This document shows, in pieces, positions 26,062-35,043 of a DNA stretch of 61,109 bases; the stretch's first letter is position 1; the number at the start of each line of letters is the position of its first letter. The DNA is taken from positions 1-61,109 of the forward strand of contig JANYGI010000162.1 in the NCBI GenBank assembly GCA_025362495.1. Reading direction: 5' to 3'. A program made the translations under genes and the position numbers. The notes under the pieces were generated by a model. The model ran no database searches. It was not told where the DNA came from and worked only from the letters and a program-made list of their open reading frames with translations. The DNA is from Byssovorax sp. (GTDB lineage: Bacteria; Myxococcota_A; Polyangia; Polyangiales; Polyangiaceae).

Positions 26062-27321
26062 ATGAAGCATATCGTCCCCTGGGCCCTGCTCGCGGTTGCC
26101 TGCGGCGCTTCGTGCACCCTCGATCTCTCGGGGATCTCCGGCGGGACGACCGGTGGCAGCTCGGCGGCGGCGACCTCGTCGAGCGCGACGACCGGCGGCG
26201 GCGGCGCGAGCAGCACCACCACAGGCTCGATGGCGATGTCGTCAGCGTCGTCGGCGTCGGCGTCGTCAGCGAGCAGCGCCGCGTCGAGCTCGAGCACCGG
26301 CGGCGGCCCGGTGTGGGCCCATCGCCGCACGCTCGATCTCGATCTCGGCACCAACGGCGAGGTCGATGATTTCGCGGTCCTCGTGCTCCTCGACAAGACC
26401 CGCATCGACTACGGCGCGACCCGGGACAAGGGCGAAGATCTCCGCTTCACCGACCTGAACGATAAACCGCTCGACCACGAGATCGAGCGCTGGGACGAGA
26501 GCTTCAACTCGCTGGTGTGGGTCCGCGTCCCCAAGATCAGCCGGAACGGGAACAACCACACCAGCATCCAGATGTACTACGGCAACGCCGCCGCCGACGA
26601 CGGGCAGAACGCTCATGGCCTCTGGGGCGGGAGCTACGCCGGCGTGTGGCACCTGCACCAGGCGGACGACGCGCTCGCCGACTCGTCCGGAAACACCGCT
26701 GTCGCCGTCAACCATGGCTCGACGAGCATGCCAGCGTTCCTCGGCTACGGGCGCAACTTCGTCGCTGGCTCACAGCAGTACATCGACACGCTGAACGACA
26801 AACAGGTGACCCGCTTCACCGTCGAAGCCTGGGTAAAGGGCAACCACGACGCCTACTCCGGCAGCGGCCCGAACGGCCCCCTTATGCGCGAGAAGAACTA
26901 TCAGATCGTGTGGGATCACGCCTCTCCTTTCACCGCCGGGGCGAGCCTGAACACCGAGGACAGCAATGCCAGCGGGCAGAACTGGAAGACCGCGGACTTC
27001 GGCGGACTCGACGGCGGGACGTGGTTCTACCTCGCCGCGACGTTCTCCGGGGACGCGCTTCGTAGCTACAGGGACGGGACCAAGCAAGACGAGAAAAACT
27101 TCAATCTCACCGATCCCCAGGCAGAGGACCGGACGGCGAAGATCGGCCGACACGCGTTCAACACGGGCACCGCGAACTTCTTCGACGGCATGATCGACGA
27201 GGTCCGCATCTCGACCGTGGCCCGCACCGATCTCTGGATCCAGACGCAGAACAAATCGATGCGCAACGATGGATTCGTCGGCTTCGGAGCGGAGCAGACG
27301 GGGAGCTACGCGCTCCCTTGA
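26062..27321 (+). CDS. Lipoprotein with DUF2341 and LamG/concanavalin-like domain
   Basis: This is a 419-residue surface lipoprotein. Lipobox VACGASC is followed by ~65 residues of Ser/Ala/Gly/Thr, a very repetitive linker. Residues 85-180 match DUF2341 (AHRRTLDLD...VLVLLDKTRIDYG...DLNDKPLDHEIERWD...MYYGN), a beta-sandwich common in extracellular and carbohydrate-related proteins. Residues 195-405 match a LamG-like jelly roll (AGVWHLHQ, RFTVEAWVKG, TWFYLAATFSGDALRSYRDG, FDGMIDEVRIST). Probably binds polysaccharide or matrix. It is followed 27 bp later by another lipoprotein. Confidence 0.88.
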   Translation: MKHIVPWALLAVACGASCTLDLSGISGGTTGGSSAAATSSSATTGGGGASSTTTGSMAMSSASSASASSASSAASSSSTGGGPVWAHRRTLDLDLGTNGEVDDFAVLVLLDKTRIDYGATRDKGEDLRFTDLNDKPLDHEIERWDESFNSLVWVRVPKISRNGNNHTSIQMYYGNAAADDGQNAHGLWGGSYAGVWHLHQADDALADSSGNTAVAVNHGSTSMPAFLGYGRNFVAGSQQYIDTLNDKQVTRFTVEAWVKGNHDAYSGSGPNGPLMREKNYQIVWDHASPFTAGASLNTEDSNASGQNWKTADFGGLDGGTWFYLAATFSGDALRSYRDGTKQDEKNFNLTDPQAEDRTAKIGRHAFNTGTANFFDGMIDEVRISTVARTDLWIQTQNKSMRNDGFVGFGAEQTGSYALP

Positions 27322-27348
27322 GGGGCGGCCTGTGATAGATGTCGATGG

Positions 27349-28320
27349 GTGACCCTGAAACAACCCCTCCTCGTTCGTCGTTCGCCGCGCCTCGCGCTCT
27401 CACGATCCGGGCGCGCGGGGGCCCGGTCGATGGTGCTCCTCGCGTCGGCCTTCCTCGCGGCACCGGCCTGCACGGCGTCGGGCGGCGCCGGTACCGGCAG
27501 CACGGCGGCGACGAGCGCAGGGGGCGCCGGCGGGGCGGTGTCGGGGACGACGTCGTCGGGGAGCGGACATGGCGGTGAAGGCGGCCTCGACCTCGGGGTC
27601 GGGGGCTTCACCGCGGGCAGCGGTGGTGGCCAGATCGAGCCTGCGACAGACGTGCAGGTGGTGATCACGGCCGACAACGCCTATAGCTTCGGCTACGGCG
27701 ACCTCGCCGGGATCACGCATTTCACGCAGGGCACGCGCGCCCAGTCCGCCGGGGAAATCTTCAACTGCGGCGAAGGGCCAGAGTCGTACGTCGTGCCCGC
27801 CGCCGACGCGCCGCCCTCCGCGTACCTCTACATCGCGACCTGGGACGATCTCGCGGTCACGCAGGGCGTGCTCGGCCAGTTCCTGCGCGTCGGTGGGGCG
27901 GCCCTCTATACAGGTGATCCGAAGTTCGAGGTGTGCGCGACTGGCATCGATCTCAGCACCAGCCAGACCGGCCCCACCCAGGACGACGTGAACGCGCAGA
28001 TCAAGATCTGCAACAGCGGCTCCGGCGACAAGGCCACCACCAGCGCAGGCTGGGTGAACAGCGCGGGCGCCGTGACCCCGGGCGCGATAGGCATGCTGGC
28101 GATCGGGGAAGCCAACGACGCGGCGCCAGGCGGCACGTTTCCGCCGACCTGCCCCACCGGCACGGTGCCCATGCCGGGGACGATCGACACCGCGTCTCAC
28201 TGGATGTGGTACCAGCCCGGCGGGATCGCCGACGCGTTTCACTCCACCGGCACGAACACGTTTCGAGCGTACCTGATCTTCCGGCTCAAGGCGCAGGACA
28301 TCCCCCCGCCGCCGCAGTAA
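27349..28320 (+). CDS. Secreted lipoprotein with Gly-rich linker, unknown domain
   Basis: This is a 323-residue lipoprotein with a twin-Arg-containing n-region, hydrophobic MVLLASAFLAAPAC lipobox and a Gly/Ala/Thr linker of about 50 residues. The C-terminal domain (VQVVITADNAYSFGYGDLAGITHFTQG onward, ending TNTFRAYLIFRLKA) is beta-rich with several Cys and no recognised family. The GTG at 27349 gives a normal basic n-region; the ATG at 27430 would leave almost none, so I prefer GTG. It is likely cotranscribed with the DUF2341 lipoprotein. Confidence 0.75.
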   Translation: MTLKQPLLVRRSPRLALSRSGRAGARSMVLLASAFLAAPACTASGGAGTGSTAATSAGGAGGAVSGTTSSGSGHGGEGGLDLGVGGFTAGSGGGQIEPATDVQVVITADNAYSFGYGDLAGITHFTQGTRAQSAGEIFNCGEGPESYVVPAADAPPSAYLYIATWDDLAVTQGVLGQFLRVGGAALYTGDPKFEVCATGIDLSTSQTGPTQDDVNAQIKICNSGSGDKATTSAGWVNSAGAVTPGAIGMLAIGEANDAAPGGTFPPTCPTGTVPMPGTIDTASHWMWYQPGGIADAFHSTGTNTFRAYLIFRLKAQDIPPPPQ

Positions 28321-28376
28321 CTCTCACCGCCTCGGCGACGACGGCGAGCCCAGTCGCGCTACCGTCGCGCCGGGGA

Positions 28377-28916
28377 TCAGGGCCTCATGGCGCGCACGTA
28401 GCCCCTCGTCGAGCGATACCGCACCACGTCGCCGGTCCCGGGCGCCGAGATCACCCACCCCTGCCCCACGTAGAGCGCCACGTGGCCCGGCCGCCACAGG
28501 ATGTCTCCGGGAGCCATCGAGTCCATGGGCACCTCGGGGAGCGCCGCCACCTGATCGGCCGAGGTGCGCGGGATCTTCTTCCCCCCGGCCAGCCACGCGG
28601 AGGACGTCAATCCGGAGCAATCGTAACATCCGGGCCCCGTCCCACCCCAGCAGTACGGCTTCCCGAGGCGTGATTGGGCGAACGTCACCGCGGCGACGGC
28701 GCCGGACTGCCGCGCGGCGCCGATCACGTTCGGTGGCATTCCGTACGGCGGGGCGCTCTGCACGGGAGCGCCGTAGCCGTACGGCGGCGGGCCGTAGTAC
28801 CAGGGTTGCCCGTAGTACACCGGCGGACCGTACCCAGACCCACTCCCCCGCGGGCCAGCGCAGCCGATCGCAAAGAGCCCTGCAAACGCGGTAAAAATCA
28901 CCGAGGGAGCACGCAT
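28377..28916 (-). CDS. NlpC/P60 family cell-wall peptidase, lipoprotein
   Basis: The protein has 179 residues from ATG 28916. Lipobox FAIGC is followed by a Gly/Tyr/Pro-rich stretch (YGPPVYYGQPWYYGPPPYGYG). The NlpC/P60 domain has catalytic Cys in YCWGGTGPGCYDCSGLTSSAW and His in GDILWRPGHVALYVGQGWVIS. It would cleave D-Glu-gamma-Dap peptide bonds in peptidoglycan at the periplasmic face of the membrane. Six or more Cys in the active region are more than usual. It sits convergent with the preceding lipoprotein gene and 112 bp downstream of the VWA gene. Confidence 0.9.
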   Translation of the reverse strand: MRAPSVIFTAFAGLFAIGCAGPRGSGSGYGPPVYYGQPWYYGPPPYGYGAPVQSAPPYGMPPNVIGAARQSGAVAAVTFAQSRLGKPYCWGGTGPGCYDCSGLTSSAWLAGGKKIPRTSADQVAALPEVPMDSMAPGDILWRPGHVALYVGQGWVISAPGTGDVVRYRSTRGYVRAMRP

Positions 28917-29028
28917 GCTCGGGACTCTGACGCGCGGCTCAGGCGATGGCCAACAAACCCACGAGCCCGCGCCACCCGTGGCGATCAGCGGTAGTCCCAC
29001 CGCAAGCCCACGTTCACGTGCGCGGGAG

Positions 29029-30483
29029 TCAGAAGCCCATGGCGCGCACGGCGGCGGCGTTGACGTCGAGAGCGGGAGAGCGCATCGCGGGCCTGGCGGC
29101 GGGGGGCGCGGCGGCGGCGGCGCGGGTCTTCACGCGGGCGTCGGCCATCTTGCCGGCGGCGACGATCATCCGCTGTCGGTCGACGACGTTCGACGCGGTG
29201 ACGGCCGAGGCGCGGAGCTTGGTCTCGGCGATCGCCAGCTCTTTCTCGGCGCTCTCGTAGCTGCCCTTGTTGAGGCTGTCGGCGGCGGCGAGCGCGGCGC
29301 GGCCAGCCTCCTGGGTGCTGACGATGGTCTGCGTCTTCGGGTTCGCGTGCTGCTCCACCGCGACATGGTCGCTCGTGACTTGATATCGCGCCACGACCTC
29401 TTGCACGCGATCGAGGTTGCCATCGGCGGTGTCGCGGAAGTGGAAGCGGACGCTGGCGAGGGGGTGAGTGCCGTCGACCTGGGCCGTGACGCGGACGCGA
29501 ATGGCCATCTCGCGGTGCTGGCCGGCGAACATGGTCCCGAGCTGGAATCGGAGCGCGCCGTCGGGGCCCCACTCGGAGCGCAATCCATCGACGCCGAGGA
29601 TCTGCACGCCGGGCGCCGGGACGATCTCGAGCACCGCGCTGGTCGCCGCTGTGGCCTGCAAGAGGCCGAGCTCGCTCTCCAGCATGGCCGAGAGCTCGTG
29701 CGGCTCGGAGATGTGATAGAGGCGGCCGCTGGAGCGCATCGCGAGAGCGTTCAACGTGTGCTCGTCGTAGTCGATCCCGACGCCGATCGCCGTGACCTGG
29801 ATCCCGCTGTCGGCGCCGCGCGCGGCGAGCTCACCGAGGATATCGGGGGTCGAAGGGCCGATGTTGGCGACACCATCGGAGATGAGGACGACGCGGCGGA
29901 CAGGGTGCGTGGACGGTGCTTTGAAGCTGCGGCTCTCGCCGAGGCGGAGCCCGTCGAAGAGGTTGGTCCCGCCGCTGGGCTCGAGAGAGTCGATCACGCG
30001 GTTGATCGCGGCGCGCGAGCCGCGATCGAGGGGCGTCGGCGGGACGCGCTCGCGGGCCTCGTCGGAGAAGGTGTGGATGGAGACGATGTCGCCGTCAGCG
30101 AGCTTGTCGACGAGGGCGCGCGCGGCGAGGCGGGCATTGTCGATCTTCGATCCGGCCATGGATCCCGAGACGTCGATCACCAGGGCCACGGCCGCGGGAG
30201 CGTGGGTCTTCTGGGAGCCAGTCGGTACGTCGACCCAGACGCCGAGGACGGTGTCGCTGACGCCCGCCATCACGAAGTCACTCGCTCCGGCCGCGCCGAC
30301 CCAGGGGCCAGCCGGCGAGCGCGAGGGCTCGTCGGGAGCGGCGACGAGCGTGGGAGAGACTGGCGTCTTCGAAACATCCTGGGCAGCGATGGGCGCCACC
30401 GGAGCGACAGGAGCGATGACGGGAGAGGCGGCGCAACCGCCGAGGACACAGGCCATGAGCACGCCAATCAACGAGTTCTTCAT
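29029..30483 (-). CDS. VWA-domain lipoprotein
   Basis: This is a 484-residue lipoprotein (lipobox VLGGC). Residues 95-270 form a von Willebrand A domain with a complete MIDAS: VALVIDVSGSMAGSKI (DxSGS), the Thr in EPSGGTNLFDGL, and VLISDGVANIG. A beta-sandwich follows (EIVPAPGVQILGV...FAGQHREMAIRVRV) as in YfbK/BatA-type proteins, then a helical tail (EAGRAALAAADSLNKGSYESAEKEL). AAGGAG 7 nt before ATG 30483 supports this start. It may be an adhesin or periplasmic scaffold; the partner is unknown. Confidence 0.9.
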   Translation of the reverse strand: MKNSLIGVLMACVLGGCAASPVIAPVAPVAPIAAQDVSKTPVSPTLVAAPDEPSRSPAGPWVGAAGASDFVMAGVSDTVLGVWVDVPTGSQKTHAPAAVALVIDVSGSMAGSKIDNARLAARALVDKLADGDIVSIHTFSDEARERVPPTPLDRGSRAAINRVIDSLEPSGGTNLFDGLRLGESRSFKAPSTHPVRRVVLISDGVANIGPSTPDILGELAARGADSGIQVTAIGVGIDYDEHTLNALAMRSSGRLYHISEPHELSAMLESELGLLQATAATSAVLEIVPAPGVQILGVDGLRSEWGPDGALRFQLGTMFAGQHREMAIRVRVTAQVDGTHPLASVRFHFRDTADGNLDRVQEVVARYQVTSDHVAVEQHANPKTQTIVSTQEAGRAALAAADSLNKGSYESAEKELAIAETKLRASAVTASNVVDRQRMIVAAGKMADARVKTRAAAAAPPAARPAMRSPALDVNAAAVRAMGF

Positions 30484-30617
30484 CACCAAGCTCCTTGTCC
30501 TCTGGATCCTCCGAGGTGCCGGCCTTCGACGAGCCGCTCGGGAGATCGGTCTACGGACCGCGGCGATCGCGCAATCCGCTTGCTGAAAGGGCCCGGGCCC
30601 ACCACGATGGCGCCCCC

Positions 30618-31310
30618 ATGGGCTTCTTCGACAAGGCCAAGCAGCTCCTCGGCCTCGGCGGCTCGACCGACGGCGAGGAGGCCGACGATCCTTCTCCCCA
30701 CGCCACGACGCCCGGCGCCAAGGGGCGCGATCGCAAGGATCGCCCGCCGCTCGTCGATCAGCCCGCGGGTACGGGGCAATCGGTGGAAGACGTGCTGGTC
30801 GCGCGCGAGGCGGGGGACACCGCCGAGGCGCGGAAGATCCTCGCGCAGATCGACCGCGGCAAGGGGCTTCGCACCGTGCTGCGCGCGGCCGCCGCGCTCG
30901 AAGCGGGCGACGAGGACGAGGTGAAGTCGCTGCTCGCTGCCGTCGCCGCCGAGGCCGAGGGCTGGAAGCTTTCGCTGCAAATCGCCGGCGCGCTGGGCGA
31001 TCCGGCCGCCGCGGCGCCGTACCTCGCGCGGGCCATCGCGGAGAAGGCGCCGGTCTGGGCCATCGCTTGGGCGCGCGCCGCGTCGAGCGATCCCGCCGAG
31101 CAGCGGGGCGGCCTCGTCGATCTGCTCTTCGAGGACGCGCGGCTCGCGCGCACCATCGCCGCGCGCGATTTCAGCATCCCGGGCGCCGTGGTCGACGTCG
31201 ACGCCACGCCTCGTTACGCCGCGTTCGTGCACGGGCGCGACTCGATCCGCCGCTTCGGCGCGGCCACCGTGGCGCGCCTCGTCGACCGCGCGAAGGGAGG
31301 CTCGCGATGA
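30618..31310 (+). CDS. Hypothetical protein, Ala-rich helical
   Basis: This is a 230-residue cytoplasmic protein starting MGFFDKAKQLLGLGG, a head common to small helical proteins of unknown role. Residues 20-50 are charged and disordered. The rest is helical, with TPR-like hairpins (DVLVAREAGDTAEARKILAQID, RTVLRAAAALEAGDEDEVKSLLAAVAAEAEG). It overlaps the next gene by ATGA, so the two are cotranslated. No function assigned. Confidence 0.72.
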   Translation: MGFFDKAKQLLGLGGSTDGEEADDPSPHATTPGAKGRDRKDRPPLVDQPAGTGQSVEDVLVAREAGDTAEARKILAQIDRGKGLRTVLRAAAALEAGDEDEVKSLLAAVAAEAEGWKLSLQIAGALGDPAAAAPYLARAIAEKAPVWAIAWARAASSDPAEQRGGLVDLLFEDARLARTIAARDFSIPGAVVDVDATPRYAAFVHGRDSIRRFGAATVARLVDRAKGGSR

Positions 31311-31861
31311 GCGAAAAGGCCCGCCCGCTCCTCTCGCTCTACACGCTGAATCGCCCTGAATTGAAGGCGTTTTCGAGCGAAATCCGCGCCGTGCTCACCT
31401 CCGACGATCGCGAGGGGCTGGCCCGGACGCTGGGCCTCGGCGCCGAGCTCTCGGCCCGCGTCGGCAAGGGCGCGCGGGCCGTCGACTGGTTCCTGCGCGC
31501 CGAGTCGGATCCCGAGGCGGCCCCGCTCTTCGCCTCGCTCCGTCGCGTGGCGAAGAAGCGCGCGCTCGAGCTCTCGTGGACGAGCGCCGAGCCGTCGCTC
31601 GAAGGCCGGCTGCGCGCGTTCGATCTGCTGCGCGAGGACGCGCGCGTGGCGGGGCTGATCGACAAGCTCCTCGACGCCGAGCGGCTGCCCTGGTTCCTGG
31701 TGCGGCCGGGCGCGACGTCGGGCTGGCTCGACAAAGCGCGGCGCGAGGATCTGGCCGGAGAAATGCGGCAGCTCCGGCCTTCCCTGCCGAAGGAGCTCGT
31801 GGCCTTCGCCGACGCGATCCGCGATCTCGACGGGGACGTGGTCGCCCACGACATGCTGTAG
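31307..31861 (+). CDS. Hypothetical protein, partner of preceding gene
   Basis: This is a 184-residue protein of unknown family. The start is firm: ATG 31307 lies in an ATGA overlap and AGGGAGG precedes it. The sequence is helical and charged, with no signal or membrane segment (LLSLYTLNRPELKAFSSEIRAVLTSDDREGLARTL at the N-terminus). Its strict coupling with the Ala-rich upstream protein suggests they form a complex. Confidence 0.72.
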   Translation: MSEKARPLLSLYTLNRPELKAFSSEIRAVLTSDDREGLARTLGLGAELSARVGKGARAVDWFLRAESDPEAAPLFASLRRVAKKRALELSWTSAEPSLEGRLRAFDLLREDARVAGLIDKLLDAERLPWFLVRPGATSGWLDKARREDLAGEMRQLRPSLPKELVAFADAIRDLDGDVVAHDML

Positions 31862-31924
31862 CCGCGCCCACGCGCGCCCTGCGGCTTTGTTGGCACCCCG
31901 CGCCGACCCGCGCATAGTCGAGGC

Positions 31925-32539
31925 ATGCCGTCACTCCAGGGCCCTCTCTCGCTCGCGGTGTCCATTGGCCTCCTGGCCGCGCTCGGCGGCTGCAGCGAAG
32001 GGCCGTCGGCCACGCCGATGCCGGCGAAGGCGCCCACGACAACGCCCGCGGCCCGCGCCAAGGACGCTCTTCGCGCGCCTCCGGGCCACGTGCTGCGGCC
32101 CGTCGTCGATCGGATCCTCGTGCAGGCGGGCCCGGTGTGGATCATCCAGCGCGTGATGCGCGAGGAGACGTTCGCGAAGGACGGGCGCTTCGCCGGCTGG
32201 CGGATAACCGGCCTCCCCGGGGAGTGGAGTGACATCGATCTGCGCCCCGGAGACGTGGTGTCGCGCGTGAATGGCAAGACGCTCGAGACCGCGGAGGACG
32301 CCTGGGATGCGTGGAAGTCGGTGGCCGGCGCCCGCGAGATCAAGCTGGCCATCGCGCGCGACGGGGCCCCGCGCGAGGTGGTGATCCCCATCGACGGCGA
32401 TCCGACGGCGACCGTGATCCGCGCCCTCGAGCAGGACACGCCACCTTCGGCCCAGCCCGCCGCCAAGGCGCCTCATGGCGTGGTGCAGATCGGCGGGAGC
32501 GAGCCCCCCGCCGGCGATTTCGAGGACGATACCTACTGA
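31925..32539 (+). CDS. Lipoprotein with PDZ-like (GspC-type) domain
   Basis: The protein has 204 residues. Lipobox ALGGC is at about residue 23, then a Pro/Thr linker. Residues 90-160 have a PDZ-like fold as in the C-terminal domain of GspC: GWRITGLPGEWSDIDLRPGDVVSRVNGKTLETAEDAWDAW followed by EIKLAIARDGAPREVVIPI. Such domains bind C-terminal peptides or secretion substrates. No protease domain is attached. It is a single gene, convergent with the barrel protein. Confidence 0.83.
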   Translation: MPSLQGPLSLAVSIGLLAALGGCSEGPSATPMPAKAPTTTPAARAKDALRAPPGHVLRPVVDRILVQAGPVWIIQRVMREETFAKDGRFAGWRITGLPGEWSDIDLRPGDVVSRVNGKTLETAEDAWDAWKSVAGAREIKLAIARDGAPREVVIPIDGDPTATVIRALEQDTPPSAQPAAKAPHGVVQIGGSEPPAGDFEDDTY

Positions 32540-32592
32540 TCCGCGAGGGAGTCAGCGAGGGAGTGGCGCACAGGCGCGCTCCCCCGCGAGGC

Positions 32593-33405
32593 TCAGAGAT
32601 CGACGGCGAGACCGGCGACCCACGAGGTGCTGCCGAGGTAGAACGTGGGCGTCGAGCCGAGCCCGTTGAGGTTGGCCCGCATGAACTCGCCGAAGATGTA
32701 AGCGTGGTTGACGCCCGACGTCTCGTCGAGCCGCGCCGACGCGCGGGGATCGAGGAAGTTCAGCGCCAGCATGCCGCCGGCGGCGTAGTGCATTCCCCAG
32801 GTCGCGCCGGTCCCCGAAAAATCGGTGGGCACGGGCGAGCCCGTCCAGATGCCGAGGCCCAGACCGATCTTGGCATAAGGCACCACGGGAAAGCCAGTGC
32901 GACGCATCAGCTCGTCGAGGCGAAGCACGGCGGAAAGGTGCATCGGGAAGATGGTGAACGCCGTGCTGGTCGCGGACACGTTCGTCGTGCCGGAGGTGTT
33001 GGCGGCGGACGAGGTGTGGGTGTAGCCCCAGCCGAGCCCCGGCCCGAGCGCGCCGAGATAGGGTATCCGGAAGGGCAGATAGTCGAGCTCGAGCCCGAAG
33101 TAGAACTGGTCGTTGGAGCGGGCGTTGTTCTTGTCGTCGTGGCCAAAAACGGCCTTGTAGGGCAGGAATCCGCCCTTGTCCTTCGTGAGACCGGGCTTGT
33201 CATCGATCTCGGGGAAGTACTGGCCGAAGCGGAGCTCGAAGGTGAAATTCTGCGAAGAGGCCGATTTGCCGAGCGAGTCGGACCGATCGAGGCGGCGCCA
33301 GTCGGTGTCGGAGACGTGCGTCGCCTGGGCGCGCGCGGGCGCCGCGAGGAGGAGCAGAGAGGCCACCGCGAGCGAGGCCAGCGAGGCGCGGAGTACCGGT
33401 TTCAT
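32593..33405 (-). CDS. Outer-membrane beta-barrel protein, MXAN_2562-like
   Basis: The protein has 270 residues. It has a cleavable signal (SLLLLAAPARAQA) then NFTFELRFGQYFPEIDD, the hallmark opening of the myxobacterial MXAN_2562 barrel family, followed by alternating strands (FYFGLELDYLPFRIPY, GLGWGYTHTSS, FPVVPYAKIGLGLGIW, MHYAAGGMLALNF) and a terminal strand STSWVAGLAVDL. It is predicted to sit in the outer membrane. ATG 33405 overlaps the stop of the upstream MYXO-CTERM gene by ATGA. In myxobacteria these two families are adjacent, so they probably act together. Family assignment is from memory of sequence style. Confidence 0.78.
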   Translation of the reverse strand: MKPVLRASLASLAVASLLLLAAPARAQATHVSDTDWRRLDRSDSLGKSASSQNFTFELRFGQYFPEIDDKPGLTKDKGGFLPYKAVFGHDDKNNARSNDQFYFGLELDYLPFRIPYLGALGPGLGWGYTHTSSAANTSGTTNVSATSTAFTIFPMHLSAVLRLDELMRRTGFPVVPYAKIGLGLGIWTGSPVPTDFSGTGATWGMHYAAGGMLALNFLDPRASARLDETSGVNHAYIFGEFMRANLNGLGSTPTFYLGSTSWVAGLAVDL

Positions 33406-34892
33406 CGGGCACCCCGCGAGGCGCGGGCGGCGCGGTGACGGCGGGTGCGCCGCGCGGCGAACCCGGCCACCACGAGGCCGGCGCTCACGAGCGCTCCAAA
33501 GGAGCCTCCGCGGTCGCCGCCCATGCTGCAGAAGCCGCAGCCCGTCTCGGTGAGGCCGCCGTCGCACTTGTAGACGCGGAGGATGCTGTCGACCGGGGCC
33601 GGCGCGCCGCACGCGAGAGCGGAGAGCTTGCCGATGTTGCCGACGTCGTCGTAGGCCGCCATCGCGACGACGTAGCCTTTGCCGTTCTTCAGGCTGCTCA
33701 CCTGGCCGACATTGCCAGTCTGGACGGCGTCCAGCGACACGTCGCTCGGGGTCGCGCCGGGGACGAGCGACAGCGACGCCGCCGTGCACGTGCCCACGAC
33801 GGTGCTCGGGTTGCAAGCATCGGTGTTGCCCCCGCTGGTGACACCCGCGCTCGGTGTGGCGCTGCCCGTCGTCGTGGTCGCGCCGCCGGAGGTCGCGGCC
33901 ACGCTGCTCGTCGAGGAAGCCGAGGAAGCCGAGGACGACGACGTGCTGGCTCCGCCGTTTCCGCCGACGCCGGTGGTGCTCGTCGAGCTCGCTCCGCCCG
34001 CGCCGCCGGCGGTCGCCGTCGAGCTGCTCGAAGCGGTGCTGCCGCCCGCGCCGACGCCGGTAGTCACGCCGGCACCCGTCGACGTCGCTCCGCCGGTCGT
34101 CGTGGTCATCGACGCTCCGCCGTCGGCCTTGCCCGTGCCATCGTCGACGTAGATATAGTATCCGAGTCGATCGCTGGCTTCGTTGGCGCCGTCGGTGAAG
34201 GTGATCTGGAGCGCTTCATCGCCCGAGGCGACCATGAGGCCCGTCGGCGGCGGCGGGCCCCACAGATCGATGCCGGAGTCGGAGAAGATGGCGAAGTTGA
34301 TGTTGGGGTTGCCCGCCACGAGGTCCTCGGCAGGAGGCGCGACCATGAAGTATATCTTGAGGCTGAGAGGCGCTGTCGCGTTCGCCGTCCCGGCGTCGGC
34401 CACGTCGTCCCCGCAGTTCGCGACGTTCATCAGCTCGGTGAGGTCTTGGGCCTTGAAGGTCACGAGAGGACTCCCCTGCGACTCCGTGCCCGATACGACC
34501 GGCAGGTGATGGCACCGCGTCGGATCGTTGCGCGTCGAGTTCTGTTTGCAATCGTCCACCGTGTTGCTCACGAAGGCGACGAGGGCCTTGCCGGTCGCCA
34601 GCGTGGTGACGACCGGGTTGAACGTCAGCTGGATGTTGTCGATGCAGTCCTGATGGCTGATCCACTGCACCTTCGTCGCCTGCGTCCGCAGCACGCTCGA
34701 GCGCATCGGCGCTGCGATCGTCACGTTGCCGGACTGCTCGCCGGGGAGCGTCGCTCCCGCGTCCACGTCCGCGTGGGCCGTCGAGGCCAGCGCGACCCCC
34801 GCCGTCAACGCCGTCAACGTCGTCGCCCGCAGCCAGCCGCCCCGTGACCGCGCTCGCCGATGCCCAGGTTTGATAGTCGAATTCTTCAGCAC
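33402..34892 (-). CDS. Secreted MYXO-CTERM-like anchored protein (MXAN_2561-like)
   Basis: The protein has 496 residues from GTG 34892, preceded by GGGAG at 6-nt spacing. A signal peptide (ATTLTALTAGVALASTAHA) leads to two beta-rich domains with conserved Cys (HQDCIDNIQLTFNP, NTVDDCKQNSTRNDPTRCHHLP). An ~110-residue Ser/Thr/Gly/Ala linker follows, then a third domain. The C-terminus (GCGFCSMGGDRGGS, hydrophobic GALVSAGLVVAGFAA, then RRTRRHRAARASR) has the Cys, membrane helix and Arg cluster of the MYXO-CTERM surface-sorting signal. It is translationally coupled to the barrel protein. Confidence 0.82.
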   Translation of the reverse strand: MLKNSTIKPGHRRARSRGGWLRATTLTALTAGVALASTAHADVDAGATLPGEQSGNVTIAAPMRSSVLRTQATKVQWISHQDCIDNIQLTFNPVVTTLATGKALVAFVSNTVDDCKQNSTRNDPTRCHHLPVVSGTESQGSPLVTFKAQDLTELMNVANCGDDVADAGTANATAPLSLKIYFMVAPPAEDLVAGNPNINFAIFSDSGIDLWGPPPPTGLMVASGDEALQITFTDGANEASDRLGYYIYVDDGTGKADGGASMTTTTGGATSTGAGVTTGVGAGGSTASSSSTATAGGAGGASSTSTTGVGGNGGASTSSSSASSASSTSSVAATSGGATTTTGSATPSAGVTSGGNTDACNPSTVVGTCTAASLSLVPGATPSDVSLDAVQTGNVGQVSSLKNGKGYVVAMAAYDDVGNIGKLSALACGAPAPVDSILRVYKCDGGLTETGCGFCSMGGDRGGSFGALVSAGLVVAGFAARRTRRHRAARASRGAR

Positions 34893-35043
34893 AGAGGGCT
34901 CCCGTTTGAGCACACCTCGTGCCACGCCGCAAACCCTGATCACAACGCGCTCCGCCGCAGGATCCGTCGTGGTGGGCACCCTCCCGCGCTGACGAGTTGG
35001 CCGGCGCCCCCGGTGCGCGCTGCCACCTTGTCATCGCGATCGA

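Noticed and set aside
28985-29030. Minus-strand codons reading PAHVNVGLRWDYR, like the last strand of an outer-membrane barrel
   Set aside because: The similar stretch is only about 13 residues, lies next to the VWA stop in another frame, and has no upstream barrel sequence.
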